This document shows positions 6,731-13,547 of a stretch of DNA of 13,902 nt, in pieces. Each line of letters begins with the position of its first letter. The first letter of the stretch is position 1. The notes below the pieces were generated by a model, which had not been told where the DNA came from, did no database searches, and saw only the letters and a list, made by a program, of their open reading frames with translations. The stretch comes from Candidatus Heimdallarchaeota archaeon (GTDB lineage Archaea; Asgardarchaeota; Heimdallarchaeia; Heimdallarchaeales; Heimdallarchaeaceae), in NCBI GenBank assembly GCA_016839875.1, contig JAEOTK010000382.1, forward strand, positions 1 through 13,902, in the 5' to 3' direction. The translations under genes and the position numbers were made by a program.

Positions 6731-7900
6731 ATGGGAATGATTCTTGATTCTATTTACCTCACTGTTGTGTTTAGTTGCTTAGTTTATCTCTACATTCTCT
6801 TCCGATATAGCAGAGATAATTGGGAGTTCTATTACATGGATGATGCTGATCTTCCTTTCGTTAGTGTAATAGTTCCCACACTTGAAGAGGAAGTCAATAT
6901 TGAAAAGTGTCTAAGAAGCTTAGAGAAGCTTGACTATCCAAAGAAGGAGATAATTGTTGTTGACGGTGGATCGAAAGATAAGACAGTTGAGCTGGCTCGG
7001 AAATTTAATGTCAAAGTAATAGTAGATTCTGAGCTTCCAGAAAGCTGGATTGGCAAATCATATGGATGTCATCTAGGTTTTCAAGCTGCACAAGGTGATA
7101 TTTTACTATTTACTGATGCAGATACCTATCATACTCCTGAATCATTGAAAATCACAGTGATGCATACTCTCAGTACTGAAGCGAAACTATTTACAATGTT
7201 ACCCTATCAAAAAGCTGAGAAATGGTATGAATATCTTCTAGCTTTCCTTTACTTCCTTAGTCTCATAGCTACTGGACCCACTAACAATATAAACAATCCA
7301 TACGCAAAGAATGCGTACCTTGGCATCGGTCAATACATGATGTTCACTAGAGAAGGATATAATGAGATTGGAGGACACATGGCAGTAATCCATTCTCTAG
7401 TTGATGATTTAGCCCTTGCAAAACGATGTAAAGAGAAAGAATTGAAGCTCAGTTTCATTAGTTCAACAAAATTAGTCAGCACAAGAATGTATCCTAATGG
7501 CTTTAACGATTTCTTCCATGGTTTCAAGAAATCAATTTCAGGAGGAGTTCTTACAGTCGTTCCATGGAGACTGATTTTTATTGTATTATGGCTAATTTAT
7601 TTCGTTCTAGCACCATATTTTATGGTCAACTCATTCTTTACTCATGATAGTTGGTTTTGGTGGGATTATACTATTGGAATTATTGTAAATATTTCACTCT
7701 ATTTGATATATGCATTAGCTATCTACTACTATTGGAGGAAAAAAGGGGATCTAAAATGGTACTTCATTTTGTTTTTCCCAATTACGATGATAGTAGATTT
7801 CATTGTTGTTGCATTTGGATTATATGCTGGCTTCCGCGGATCGAAGGTAAAATGGAAAACAAGATATTATTCAACTAAGCAATCTCATACCCAGAGATAA
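6731..7900 (+). CDS. Membrane family 2 glycosyltransferase (paralog A)
   Basis: A 389-aa GT-A fold, GT2-type glycosyltransferase. An N-terminal helix (about 5-24) is followed by the catalytic domain. Its motifs are FVSVIVPTLEEEVNIEKCL (nucleotide binding), EIIVVDGGSKDKTVELA, SWIGKSYGC, the metal-binding GDILLFTDAD (Asp129-Ala-Asp131), GQYMMFTREGYNEIGGH, and VDDLALA where the family usually has the catalytic ED. A hydrophobic stretch (about 168-181) and three C-terminal helices (about 281-303, 312-337, 343-367) tether it to the membrane. The layout recalls CrtQ/HpnB-like enzymes that glycosylate lipids; a lipid or polyprenyl acceptor is inference. ATTTATAA near 6680 is a possible TATA box. A 6-bp inverted repeat (7892-7897/7901-7906) brackets the stop codon. 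Confidence 0.85.
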   Translation: MGMILDSIYLTVVFSCLVYLYILFRYSRDNWEFYYMDDADLPFVSVIVPTLEEEVNIEKCLRSLEKLDYPKKEIIVVDGGSKDKTVELARKFNVKVIVDSELPESWIGKSYGCHLGFQAAQGDILLFTDADTYHTPESLKITVMHTLSTEAKLFTMLPYQKAEKWYEYLLAFLYFLSLIATGPTNNINNPYAKNAYLGIGQYMMFTREGYNEIGGHMAVIHSLVDDLALAKRCKEKELKLSFISSTKLVSTRMYPNGFNDFFHGFKKSISGGVLTVVPWRLIFIVLWLIYFVLAPYFMVNSFFTHDSWFWWDYTIGIIVNISLYLIYALAIYYYWRKKGDLKWYFILFFPITMIVDFIVVAFGLYAGFRGSKVKWKTRYYSTKQSHTQR

Positions 7901-7970
7901 TCTCTGAATATGTATCTAATACCTCAAATCTTCTGTATTTATAGTCTTTTTCTACCGTTGCTAAATAAAG

Positions 7971-7980
7971 TATTTAAATA
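7971..7980 (+). promoter_or_regulatory. TATA box of the second glycosyltransferase gene
   Basis: TATTTAAATA is a near-perfect archaeal TATA box. Transcription starting about 25 nt downstream would give a short leader ending in the SD AAAGGAG at 8006-8011. It indicates that paralog B is transcribed on its own and not only by read-through from paralog A. Confidence 0.6.
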
Positions 7981-8020
7981 AGCTAACATTTCTTAAAGCA
8001 TCAATAAAGGAGTGTATGAT

Positions 8021-9259
8021 ATGGGCTTCGTTTTAGAATCAATATATTTAATACTAGTTATCGCCTGTCTTGTATACTTCATTGTTGTTTACATCTACAG
8101 TAAAAACGGTTGGCAAATACTTGATTTGCAAGAAGAAGAGCTTCCTTTTGTAAGTATTATTGTTCCAACTTTGGAAGAAGAAGGGAATATAGGAAAGTGT
8201 CTTGAAAGTCTAACTCATCTTAATTATAAAAATAAAGAGATTCTTGTGGTAGATGGAGGATCCAAAGATAAGACTGTTGAAATTGCAAAAAGGTTTGGTG
8301 TTAAAGTAGTAGTTGATGAAAACTTACCAGATGGTTGGATTGGTAAATCATATGGTTGCAATGTTGGTTATCAAGAAGCTAAAGGAGATATTCTCCTATT
8401 TACTGATGCGGATTCATATCATACACCAGACTCTTTGAAAATTACTGTAGGTCATACTGTTGGAGTAGATGCAAAACTATTCTCGTTGTTCCCATATCAG
8501 GTAGCTGAAAGATGGTATGAGTATCTGATAGGTTTCATGTATTTTCTAAGCTTCCTTGCAGGAGGACCTCGAAACGATATTAATAATCCATACAACAAAG
8601 ATTCCTTTATTGCAAGCGGTCAATATATGATGTTCACAAGGGATGGATACAATCAAATTGGTGGGCATATGGCTGTGAGTACTTCTTTAGTGGAAGATGT
8701 AGCTCTAGCGAAACTATGTAAAGAGAAAGAATTAAGACTAAATTTCATTGATGGAACAAAACTAGTTACAACAAGAATGTATCCAGATAAATTCGCAGAC
8801 TTCTTCAGAGGATTTAGAAGAATGATTTGGGGAGGAATCAATACATTAACTCCATGGAGAATCTTCTTTGTAGGTTTTTGGTTAGTATATGTAATCCTTG
8901 CACCAATATTTCTGGTGAGATCATTCACATATACTGCTGATTGGTTATGGTGGGATTTTTCTGTTGGTATAATAGTAAATGCTCTTGCTTATTTTGCATG
9001 GGGTTTCTCATATTATATCTACTGGAGAACAAGAGGAAAAGGTAATCTCCTATTCTATATCTTCTGGCCTATACCAATGCTGATGAACATTATTGTAGTT
9101 CTTGTAGCTATATATTATGGTCTTGCTGGAAAGAGAATTTCATGGAGAACTAAGCACTATTCATCAGATAAGCAGAAATTAATCAAAGGAAAACCTTCCA
9201 AAGAAATAAAAAAAACTGAAGCGCTGAAGAAAAAACACTCATCTAAACAGAAGACCTAA
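8021..9259 (+). CDS. Membrane family 2 glycosyltransferase (paralog B)
   Basis: A 412-aa tandem paralog of the preceding gene, aligning without a gap through the first 140 residues. ATG 8021 is the preferred start. It gives MGFVLESIYL, matching MGMILDSIYL of paralog A, and AAAGGAG lies nine bases before it. The in-frame GTG at 8012 abuts that SD and is unlikely. Motifs are FVSIIVPTLEEEGNIGKCL, VVDGGSKDKTVEIA, GWIGKSYGC, GDILLFTDAD (Asp129 and Asp131), GQYMMFTRDGYNQIGGH and VEDVALA, with membrane helices as in paralog A. Unlike A, it ends in a lysine-rich tail of about 30 residues (EIKKTEALKKKHSSKQKT), probably cytosolic and able to contact acidic lipids. The acceptor is probably a membrane lipid (inference). 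Confidence 0.86.
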   Translation: MGFVLESIYLILVIACLVYFIVVYIYSKNGWQILDLQEEELPFVSIIVPTLEEEGNIGKCLESLTHLNYKNKEILVVDGGSKDKTVEIAKRFGVKVVVDENLPDGWIGKSYGCNVGYQEAKGDILLFTDADSYHTPDSLKITVGHTVGVDAKLFSLFPYQVAERWYEYLIGFMYFLSFLAGGPRNDINNPYNKDSFIASGQYMMFTRDGYNQIGGHMAVSTSLVEDVALAKLCKEKELRLNFIDGTKLVTTRMYPDKFADFFRGFRRMIWGGINTLTPWRIFFVGFWLVYVILAPIFLVRSFTYTADWLWWDFSVGIIVNALAYFAWGFSYYIYWRTRGKGNLLFYIFWPIPMLMNIIVVLVAIYYGLAGKRISWRTKHYSSDKQKLIKGKPSKEIKKTEALKKKHSSKQKT

Positions 9260-9291
9260 AAATTTTAATCTTGTTTTTACTCTAGTCCATT

Positions 9292-10782
9292 ATGCAGTTC
9301 GTTTTGAGCATTGACCAAGGTACTACCGGTACAAGGGCAATGATATTCAATAAAAAGGGAGAAGAGATTTCAAAAAATTATTTAGAACACAAGCAATTTT
9401 ACCCTAATCTCGGATGGGTTGAGCATAATCCTAAGGAGATTTGGGAGAATAGTGTTTCAGTAATCAGAAATGCTCTAAAATTGGGAAATATTGAATCAAA
9501 TCAGATTTGTTCTATCGGAATAACAAACCAACGAGAAACTGTTGTTGTTTGGGATAAAGAAACTGGAGAACCCCTGAATAATGCTATAGTTTGGCAATGC
9601 CGAAGAACTGCAGAAATATGTGCTGAACTTAAGAAAAATGGTTATGAGGAAACCTTCAACGAAAAAACTGGTTTAGTTTTGGATCCTTATTTTTCTGGGA
9701 CCAAAATCAGATGGTTACTTGAGAATTCAGAAGAAATAAAGAGAAAAGTAGATCAAGGATCTGCTGTTTTTGGAACAATCGATAGTTGGCTTATTTGGAA
9801 ACTAACCGGTAATCTGAAAACTGATTATTCCAACGCTTCAAGGACCTTACTGTTTAACATTCATTCACTTGAATGGGATGAAGAACTGCTTGAAATCTTA
9901 AAAATTCCAATAGATGTTCTTCCTGAGGTTAGACCAAGTAGTGACAAAGATCTGTTTGGATACACTAAACCAGGCTTGTTTGAGGATGAAATTCCTGTGG
10001 CTGGTAGTGCAGGGGATCAACAAGCAGCTCTGTTTGGTCAGACTTGTTTCAATGTTGGGGAAGTCAAAAACACTTATGGAACAGGTAATTTTATGCTGTT
10101 GAATACTGGAGAAAAAGCTGTAAAATCACAAAATGGTTTACTTTCTACAATAGCTTGGGGGATAGACAATGAAATTACTTATGCTCTTGAAGGAAGTGTA
10201 TTCATAACTGGTGCAGCTATACAATGGTTAGAGCAAGGATTGGAAATACTAGATAACAAAGCACAACTTACTGAGATAATGAATAATACCCCAGATACTC
10301 AAGGTGTTTTCTTTGTCCCCGCATTTGTAGGACTGGGTGCTCCCCATTGGGATCCATTTGCTCGAGGTACAATTGTTGGGTTAACAAGAGGAACAAAGAG
10401 AGAACATATCATTAGATCTGCTCTTGAATCTATTTGTTATCAATCAGAAGATGTTTTTGAAGCAATGAAAAAAGACTCTGATATTGCTATCAATATGATC
10501 AGGGTAGATGGTGGAGTTACAAATTGCTCTCCCTTACTTCAATTTCAATCCGACATTTCTAATGTAATTGTTCAGAAACCAAAGATAAATGAGACAACTG
10601 CATTAGGAGCAGCTTATCTTGCAGGATTAGCTGTTGATTATTGGGAGAGTCTAGATGATATAAGAAAGAATTTCTTACTCGATAGTGAATTTAAACCAAC
10701 AATGTCTAACACAAGAAGGACTGAACTACAAGAGAAATGGCGAAAAACTATAGAAAGAGCTAAAGCATGGATTGAAAAATGA
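9292..10782 (+). CDS. glpK: Glycerol kinase
   Basis: ATP-dependent phosphorylation of glycerol to sn-glycerol 3-phosphate; FGGY carbohydrate kinase family, 496 aa, the normal length. The N-terminal phosphate loop is SIDQGTTGTRAMIF. Glycerol-contact residues lie in TNQRETVVVW (Arg81-Glu82) and around DPYFSGTKIRWLL. The catalytic Asp is Asp242 in AGSAGDQQAALFGQ. The second ATP-site segment is TYGTGNFML, and the FGGY C-terminal signature spans GAPHWDPFARGTIVGLTRG and VDGGVTNCSPLLQFQSDI. The protein is cytosolic. It begins 32 nt after paralog B's stop; that gap is AT-rich and could hold its own promoter or permit co-transcription. No glycerol facilitator or glycerol-3-phosphate dehydrogenase is in the window. 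The stop codon lies in a 9-bp palindromic hairpin. Confidence 0.95.
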   Translation: MQFVLSIDQGTTGTRAMIFNKKGEEISKNYLEHKQFYPNLGWVEHNPKEIWENSVSVIRNALKLGNIESNQICSIGITNQRETVVVWDKETGEPLNNAIVWQCRRTAEICAELKKNGYEETFNEKTGLVLDPYFSGTKIRWLLENSEEIKRKVDQGSAVFGTIDSWLIWKLTGNLKTDYSNASRTLLFNIHSLEWDEELLEILKIPIDVLPEVRPSSDKDLFGYTKPGLFEDEIPVAGSAGDQQAALFGQTCFNVGEVKNTYGTGNFMLLNTGEKAVKSQNGLLSTIAWGIDNEITYALEGSVFITGAAIQWLEQGLEILDNKAQLTEIMNNTPDTQGVFFVPAFVGLGAPHWDPFARGTIVGLTRGTKREHIIRSALESICYQSEDVFEAMKKDSDIAINMIRVDGGVTNCSPLLQFQSDISNVIVQKPKINETTALGAAYLAGLAVDYWESLDDIRKNFLLDSEFKPTMSNTRRTELQEKWRKTIERAKAWIEK

Positions 10783-10791
10783 ATTTTTCAA
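10772..10791 (+). terminator. Palindromic hairpin over the glpK stop codon
   Basis: TTGAAAAAT and ATTTTTCAA form a perfect 9-bp inverted repeat with a two-base spacer (GA). The TGA stop at 10780-10782 lies in the turn. A T-rich stretch (CTGTTTTAATT) follows shortly. It could act in termination or mRNA 3'-end stability, but it is AT-rich and may be fortuitous. Confidence 0.35.
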
Positions 10792-11379
10792 AAACTGTTT
10801 TAATTAAACATTAGCCTAGTAAATGAATCTTCTTCTTAAAACAATAAACATATAGGTGCGTAACACTTATGCAGTCATTATCCTATCTCTTGTACTAAAA
10901 ATTAAACAAATAAACATCTAACTAAAAAAACGAGTCCTAGTTTCTTCTTTTAGTACATCTAATTAAATTCAACTAGACAAACATTTGATTTTACATTCGT
11001 AATTTTGACTCTGTATAACGTCTAGTAGCCAGAATTTTAAGCTAATGTTTGTATTTGTGCATTTGAGATGCTTTAATCTAATTTTGTCGAAAATTACATG
11101 TTACTCATTTATGGATAATCAGTGTTGCTATGTATATCATCTATTCTTTGTCACGATTATCTATTCTAGTAAATTGTTTACGAAATATAGAGATAAATGA
11201 TTCAGAGACCAAAATCGTTTTAATGGAAACGAAAAAATTTTTAACTTTAATAAATAATAGTTACAACAAAGAAAAACATTCTTTCTTTAGCGAAATAGTT
11301 ATTTAACTAAACGTATTACAAAACAATTTTATACTCAACATATATCACCTATATAACAACTGAGACTGAAAGGGGTAAA
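10792..11379. other. Gene-free AT-rich interval
   Basis: About 590 bases in which I see no convincing gene, tRNA, CRISPR or riboswitch. Small items include a 6-bp hairpin (TCGTTT at 11215-11220 with AAACGA at 11227-11232) followed by A6T5, a 9-bp direct repeat ATCTATTCT at about 11149 and 11170, and TTTTATAC at 11327-11334. The last is a plausible TATA box for the downstream gene, with leader SD AGGGGT at 11371-11376. The length is unusual beside the other gaps here (mostly under 300 nt), so an unannotated RNA is possible. Confidence 0.4.
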
Positions 11380-11766
11380 ATGAATACTTTGCAAAATTAC
11401 TTAGGGGACAATGGCACAAAACAAGAGGATGAAAAGCGTAAAAGTGCTGAAACTTTGAAAGAACTAAAGGAAAAAATCAAGAATCAGAAGATCCAAGACG
11501 TTAATTTCAATGGATTTGATGGAAAACTCGAAATTTTAATAGATGGTATAAGAAAAATCCCCAATTATAACAATATCAAGAGTTACATCAGAGAAAAAAT
11601 CCTTCCAAAGAACCCTGGTATCAGTTACAAAAAGCTTTCAATAAAAGCAGGCGTTCATGAAGGAATTGCTTTAGTTATTTTGTATGATCTTTACAATGAT
11701 AAGCAAGAAGCAGACATTGAGCAAATTGAAGATAAATTATATAATAACTACCATTATGAAGAATAA
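11380..11766 (+). CDS. Small hypothetical protein with a possible winged-helix segment
   Basis: 128 aa and not assigned to a family. The N-terminal 40 residues are charged and likely coiled or disordered (EDEKRKSAETLKELKEKIK). The middle is FNGFDGKLEILIDGIRKIPN. Residues 66-105 read as helix, turn, helix: YIREKILPKNPGISYKK, then LSIKAGVHEGIALVILYDLY. The NPGISYKKLSIKAG part resembles the recognition region of archaeal winged-helix proteins, where the pattern PGIs-x-x-eLa-x-x-lgi recurs. The C terminus is acidic. It could be a DNA-binding regulator or a protein-interaction module; neither is shown. An SD-like AGGGGT lies just before ATG 11380, after a putative leader. It converges on the metallophosphatase gene, only 11 bases separating the stops. 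Confidence 0.7.
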   Translation: MNTLQNYLGDNGTKQEDEKRKSAETLKELKEKIKNQKIQDVNFNGFDGKLEILIDGIRKIPNYNNIKSYIREKILPKNPGISYKKLSIKAGVHEGIALVILYDLYNDKQEADIEQIEDKLYNNYHYEE

Positions 11767-11777
11767 ACAATCTCTTT

Positions 11778-12482
11778 TTACACTCCATGATTTAATCTAT
11801 CACTTAATGACTTAGGTAACTCTAGTTCTTCCATTCGTTTTTGTAATGGAGAAAAATCATATTTCAGATGTACCATGGTGGATGTCATGGAATTCAGATT
11901 AAAGATAGAATAAAACGCTCCTGGTACTCCATGTCTTGGTTGTCCTACAGATCCTGGATTTAGAAAATATTTTGAGCCAACTTTCATTTTAATTGGGATA
12001 TGAGTATGTCCTACCATCAACATATCAGTATTAGTTTCATCAAAAGCTCTTTTGATTAGAACTTTCCATTGTTTATCAGAGAATGCATCCATGTAGTCAA
12101 AAGTTTTGAATGGTGAACCATGAACAAGATATATTGATTTCTTCTTCCTTTCAATTGTTCGTTTTCTTGGGAGTGTAGTTAACCATTTTAGATTTGATTG
12201 ATCTATATTTTCTTGCGTCCAAATAATCATCTTATATGCTGTTGAATTAAAATAAAACGCAGGTTCATCACCTATAACTCCTGCATCATGATTTCCAAGC
12301 ATTGTTACGGAACATTGCTCTCGAATTAGTTCCAAACACTCGTTGGGGTAAGGGTAATACCCAACAACATCTCCTAAACAGATGATCTCGTCAATTACCT
12401 TTCGTTTTTGGATATCTTTTAACACTGCTTCAAGTGCATAGATGTTAGAATGGATATCTGAAATAACAGCGATACGAGTCAG
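11778..12482 (-). CDS. Calcineurin-like metallophosphatase (YfcE/MJ0936-type), probable CTG start
   Basis: A small metallophosphoesterase, 234 aa when read from CTG 12482-12480. Motifs in order: SDIHSN (metal ligands Asp9, His11), GDVVGYYPYPNECL (Asp38), GNHD (Asn64, His65), VHGSP (His121), GHTHIP (His159, His161), and NPGSVGQPR. A start at the in-frame GTG 12425 would remove Asp9 and His11, so the gene must begin further upstream. No ATG, GTG or TTG exists between that point and the in-frame TGA. The CTG has AGGTGA ending six bases before it and gives LTRIAVISDIHSN, matching the usual MTRIAVISDIHSN-type beginning. The family hydrolyses phosphomonoesters or diesters with two metals; the substrate is unknown. 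The protein is cytosolic and divergent from the pyrD-like gene. Confidence 0.87.
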   Translation of the reverse strand: MTRIAVISDIHSNIYALEAVLKDIQKRKVIDEIICLGDVVGYYPYPNECLELIREQCSVTMLGNHDAGVIGDEPAFYFNSTAYKMIIWTQENIDQSNLKWLTTLPRKRTIERKKKSIYLVHGSPFKTFDYMDAFSDKQWKVLIKRAFDETNTDMLMVGHTHIPIKMKVGSKYFLNPGSVGQPRHGVPGAFYSIFNLNSMTSTMVHLKYDFSPLQKRMEELELPKSLSDRLNHGV

Positions 12483-12520
12483 TTGAGGTCACCTGATTAT
12501 AGAATTCTATAGGTTTGATG

Positions 12521-12548
12521 TTCAGAGATAAATATTAATTATTTATCA
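12521..12548 (-). promoter_or_regulatory. Probable promoter of the metallophosphatase gene
   Basis: Read on the minus strand, AAATAATTAATATTTATC forms a strongly TATA-like block roughly 45-60 nt before the CTG. That leaves room for a short leader containing AGGTGA. The exact box cannot be fixed by eye. Confidence 0.35.
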
Positions 12549-12572
12549 AATTTGCTATGTGAGATTACTAAT

Positions 12573-12585
12573 TTAAGTATAAAAA
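12573..12585 (+). promoter_or_regulatory. Possible TATA box for the pyrD-pyrK-like pair
   Basis: TTAAGTATAAAAA is the best TATA-like block before ATG 12654, but it is about 70 nt away, implying a leader of roughly 45 nt. No good SD precedes the ATG. A closer promoter may have been missed. Confidence 0.3.
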
Positions 12586-12653
12586 CGATATTATTGTAAG
12601 AAAAGTTTTCGTGAATCAGTAAAGCTTTTCAAGACTGTGACATTCGTTTTCAC

Positions 12654-13547
12654 ATGAGTTTGGACACAAGTGTAGGTTCAATAAAATTACGAAATCCACT
12701 TATTCTTTCCTCAGGCATAATGGGCACTTCATATTCCTCTCTTCAAAGAATGTATGATGCTGGTTTAGGTGCAGTTGTAACAAGAAGTATAGGAATAAAA
12801 TCAAGAAGTGGAAATCCCAATCCCAGTATTTTTGCCTTAAAGGATATTCGCAGTGTAATTAGTTCTGTGGGTTTAGCAAATCCTGGGTATTCTGTCTTTA
12901 GAGAAGATATAGTTAAAACAACAAGCAATAAAGTTCCAACTATCGTTTCTATCTTTGGAAAAACCATCGAGGAATTTGAAGAGGTAGTAGAAGGTCTGAA
13001 AGATCTAAAAGTGCTAGCTTTTGAGTTAAATATCGAAAGATTAGAGCAACATCCAGATATAATTCATGAACTAGTTCAATCGTTGAAAAAGAAAGCAAAG
13101 ATACCTCTTTGGGTGAAACTCACTCCAAATGACAATAAAATGTCATTAATCTCTGATGCTGCTGTTGAAGGAGGGTGTGATGCACTAGTAGCTATAAACT
13201 CTGTAAAAGCGATGTCAATTGATATTCAAACTAGACAACCATTTCTTGGATCAAAAAGAGGAGGACTATCAGGAGCTGCAATTAAACCAATAGGTATTAG
13301 GTGTGTGTTTGATCTTTATGAGCAATTTGGTGATAAAATACCAATAATCGGAGTTGGAGGGATATCAAGAGGGGAGGATGTTATAGAATATCTACTTGCA
13401 GGTGCTTCAGCTGTTCAAATTGGAACAGCAATTGGTGTGACATATCCAGAAAACATAATCAAATTCATACAGATGAAAGTTAAGAATTATCTAAAAGAGC
13501 ATAATATAAAGAAGATTAGTGAAATTATCGGAGGAGCACACAAATGA
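12654..13547 (+). CDS. PyrD-family (class 1B dihydroorotate dehydrogenase-like) flavoprotein, atypical active site
   Basis: A 297-aa FMN-binding TIM barrel closest in layout to class 1B dihydroorotate dehydrogenase (PyrD). Conserved parts are NPLILSSGIMG, AGLGAVVTRSIG, GLANPGY, SIFGKTIEEF, VKLTPN (Lys155), AINSVKAMSIDIQTRQP, GGLSGAAIKP, IIGVGGISRGEDVIEYLLAG and ASAVQIGTA. The family signature ELN-(I/L)-S-C-P-N, carrying the catalytic Cys/Ser, is replaced by ELNIERLEQ (residues 124-132) with a shortened loop. By hand alignment to the Lactococcus enzyme, Lys43 becomes Arg44, Asn67 becomes Ser70, and Cys130 and Asn132 are lost. Asn127 and Asn193 equivalents (Asn126, Asn182) remain. No frameshift is seen. 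The gene overlaps the PyrK-like gene by ATGA, so the two are co-translated. True dihydroorotate oxidation is doubtful, hence no symbol. Confidence 0.88.
   Translation: MSLDTSVGSIKLRNPLILSSGIMGTSYSSLQRMYDAGLGAVVTRSIGIKSRSGNPNPSIFALKDIRSVISSVGLANPGYSVFREDIVKTTSNKVPTIVSIFGKTIEEFEEVVEGLKDLKVLAFELNIERLEQHPDIIHELVQSLKKKAKIPLWVKLTPNDNKMSLISDAAVEGGCDALVAINSVKAMSIDIQTRQPFLGSKRGGLSGAAIKPIGIRCVFDLYEQFGDKIPIIGVGGISRGEDVIEYLLAGASAVQIGTAIGVTYPENIIKFIQMKVKNYLKEHNIKKISEIIGGAHK

Noticed and set aside
8012..8020. Three-codon longer start (GTG) for glycosyltransferase B
   Set aside because: The GTG abuts the SD, while ATG 8021 has correct spacing and matches the paralog's N terminus.
10891..10956. Inverted repeat TGTACTAAA ... 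TTTAGTACA with a 48-base spacer
   Set aside because: Nine-base matches of this kind are expected by chance in about 600 AT-rich bases, and the loop has no further structure.
10978..11051. Complementary words (ACTAGAC/GTCTAGT and CAAACATT/AATGTTTG)
   Set aside because: The pairs are not nested in an order that forms one stem-loop, so they do not define a structured RNA.
11111..11200. 29-codon plus-strand frame beginning MDNQCCYVYHLF
   Set aside because: No SD, no promoter in place, unusual composition and very short; nothing supports coding.
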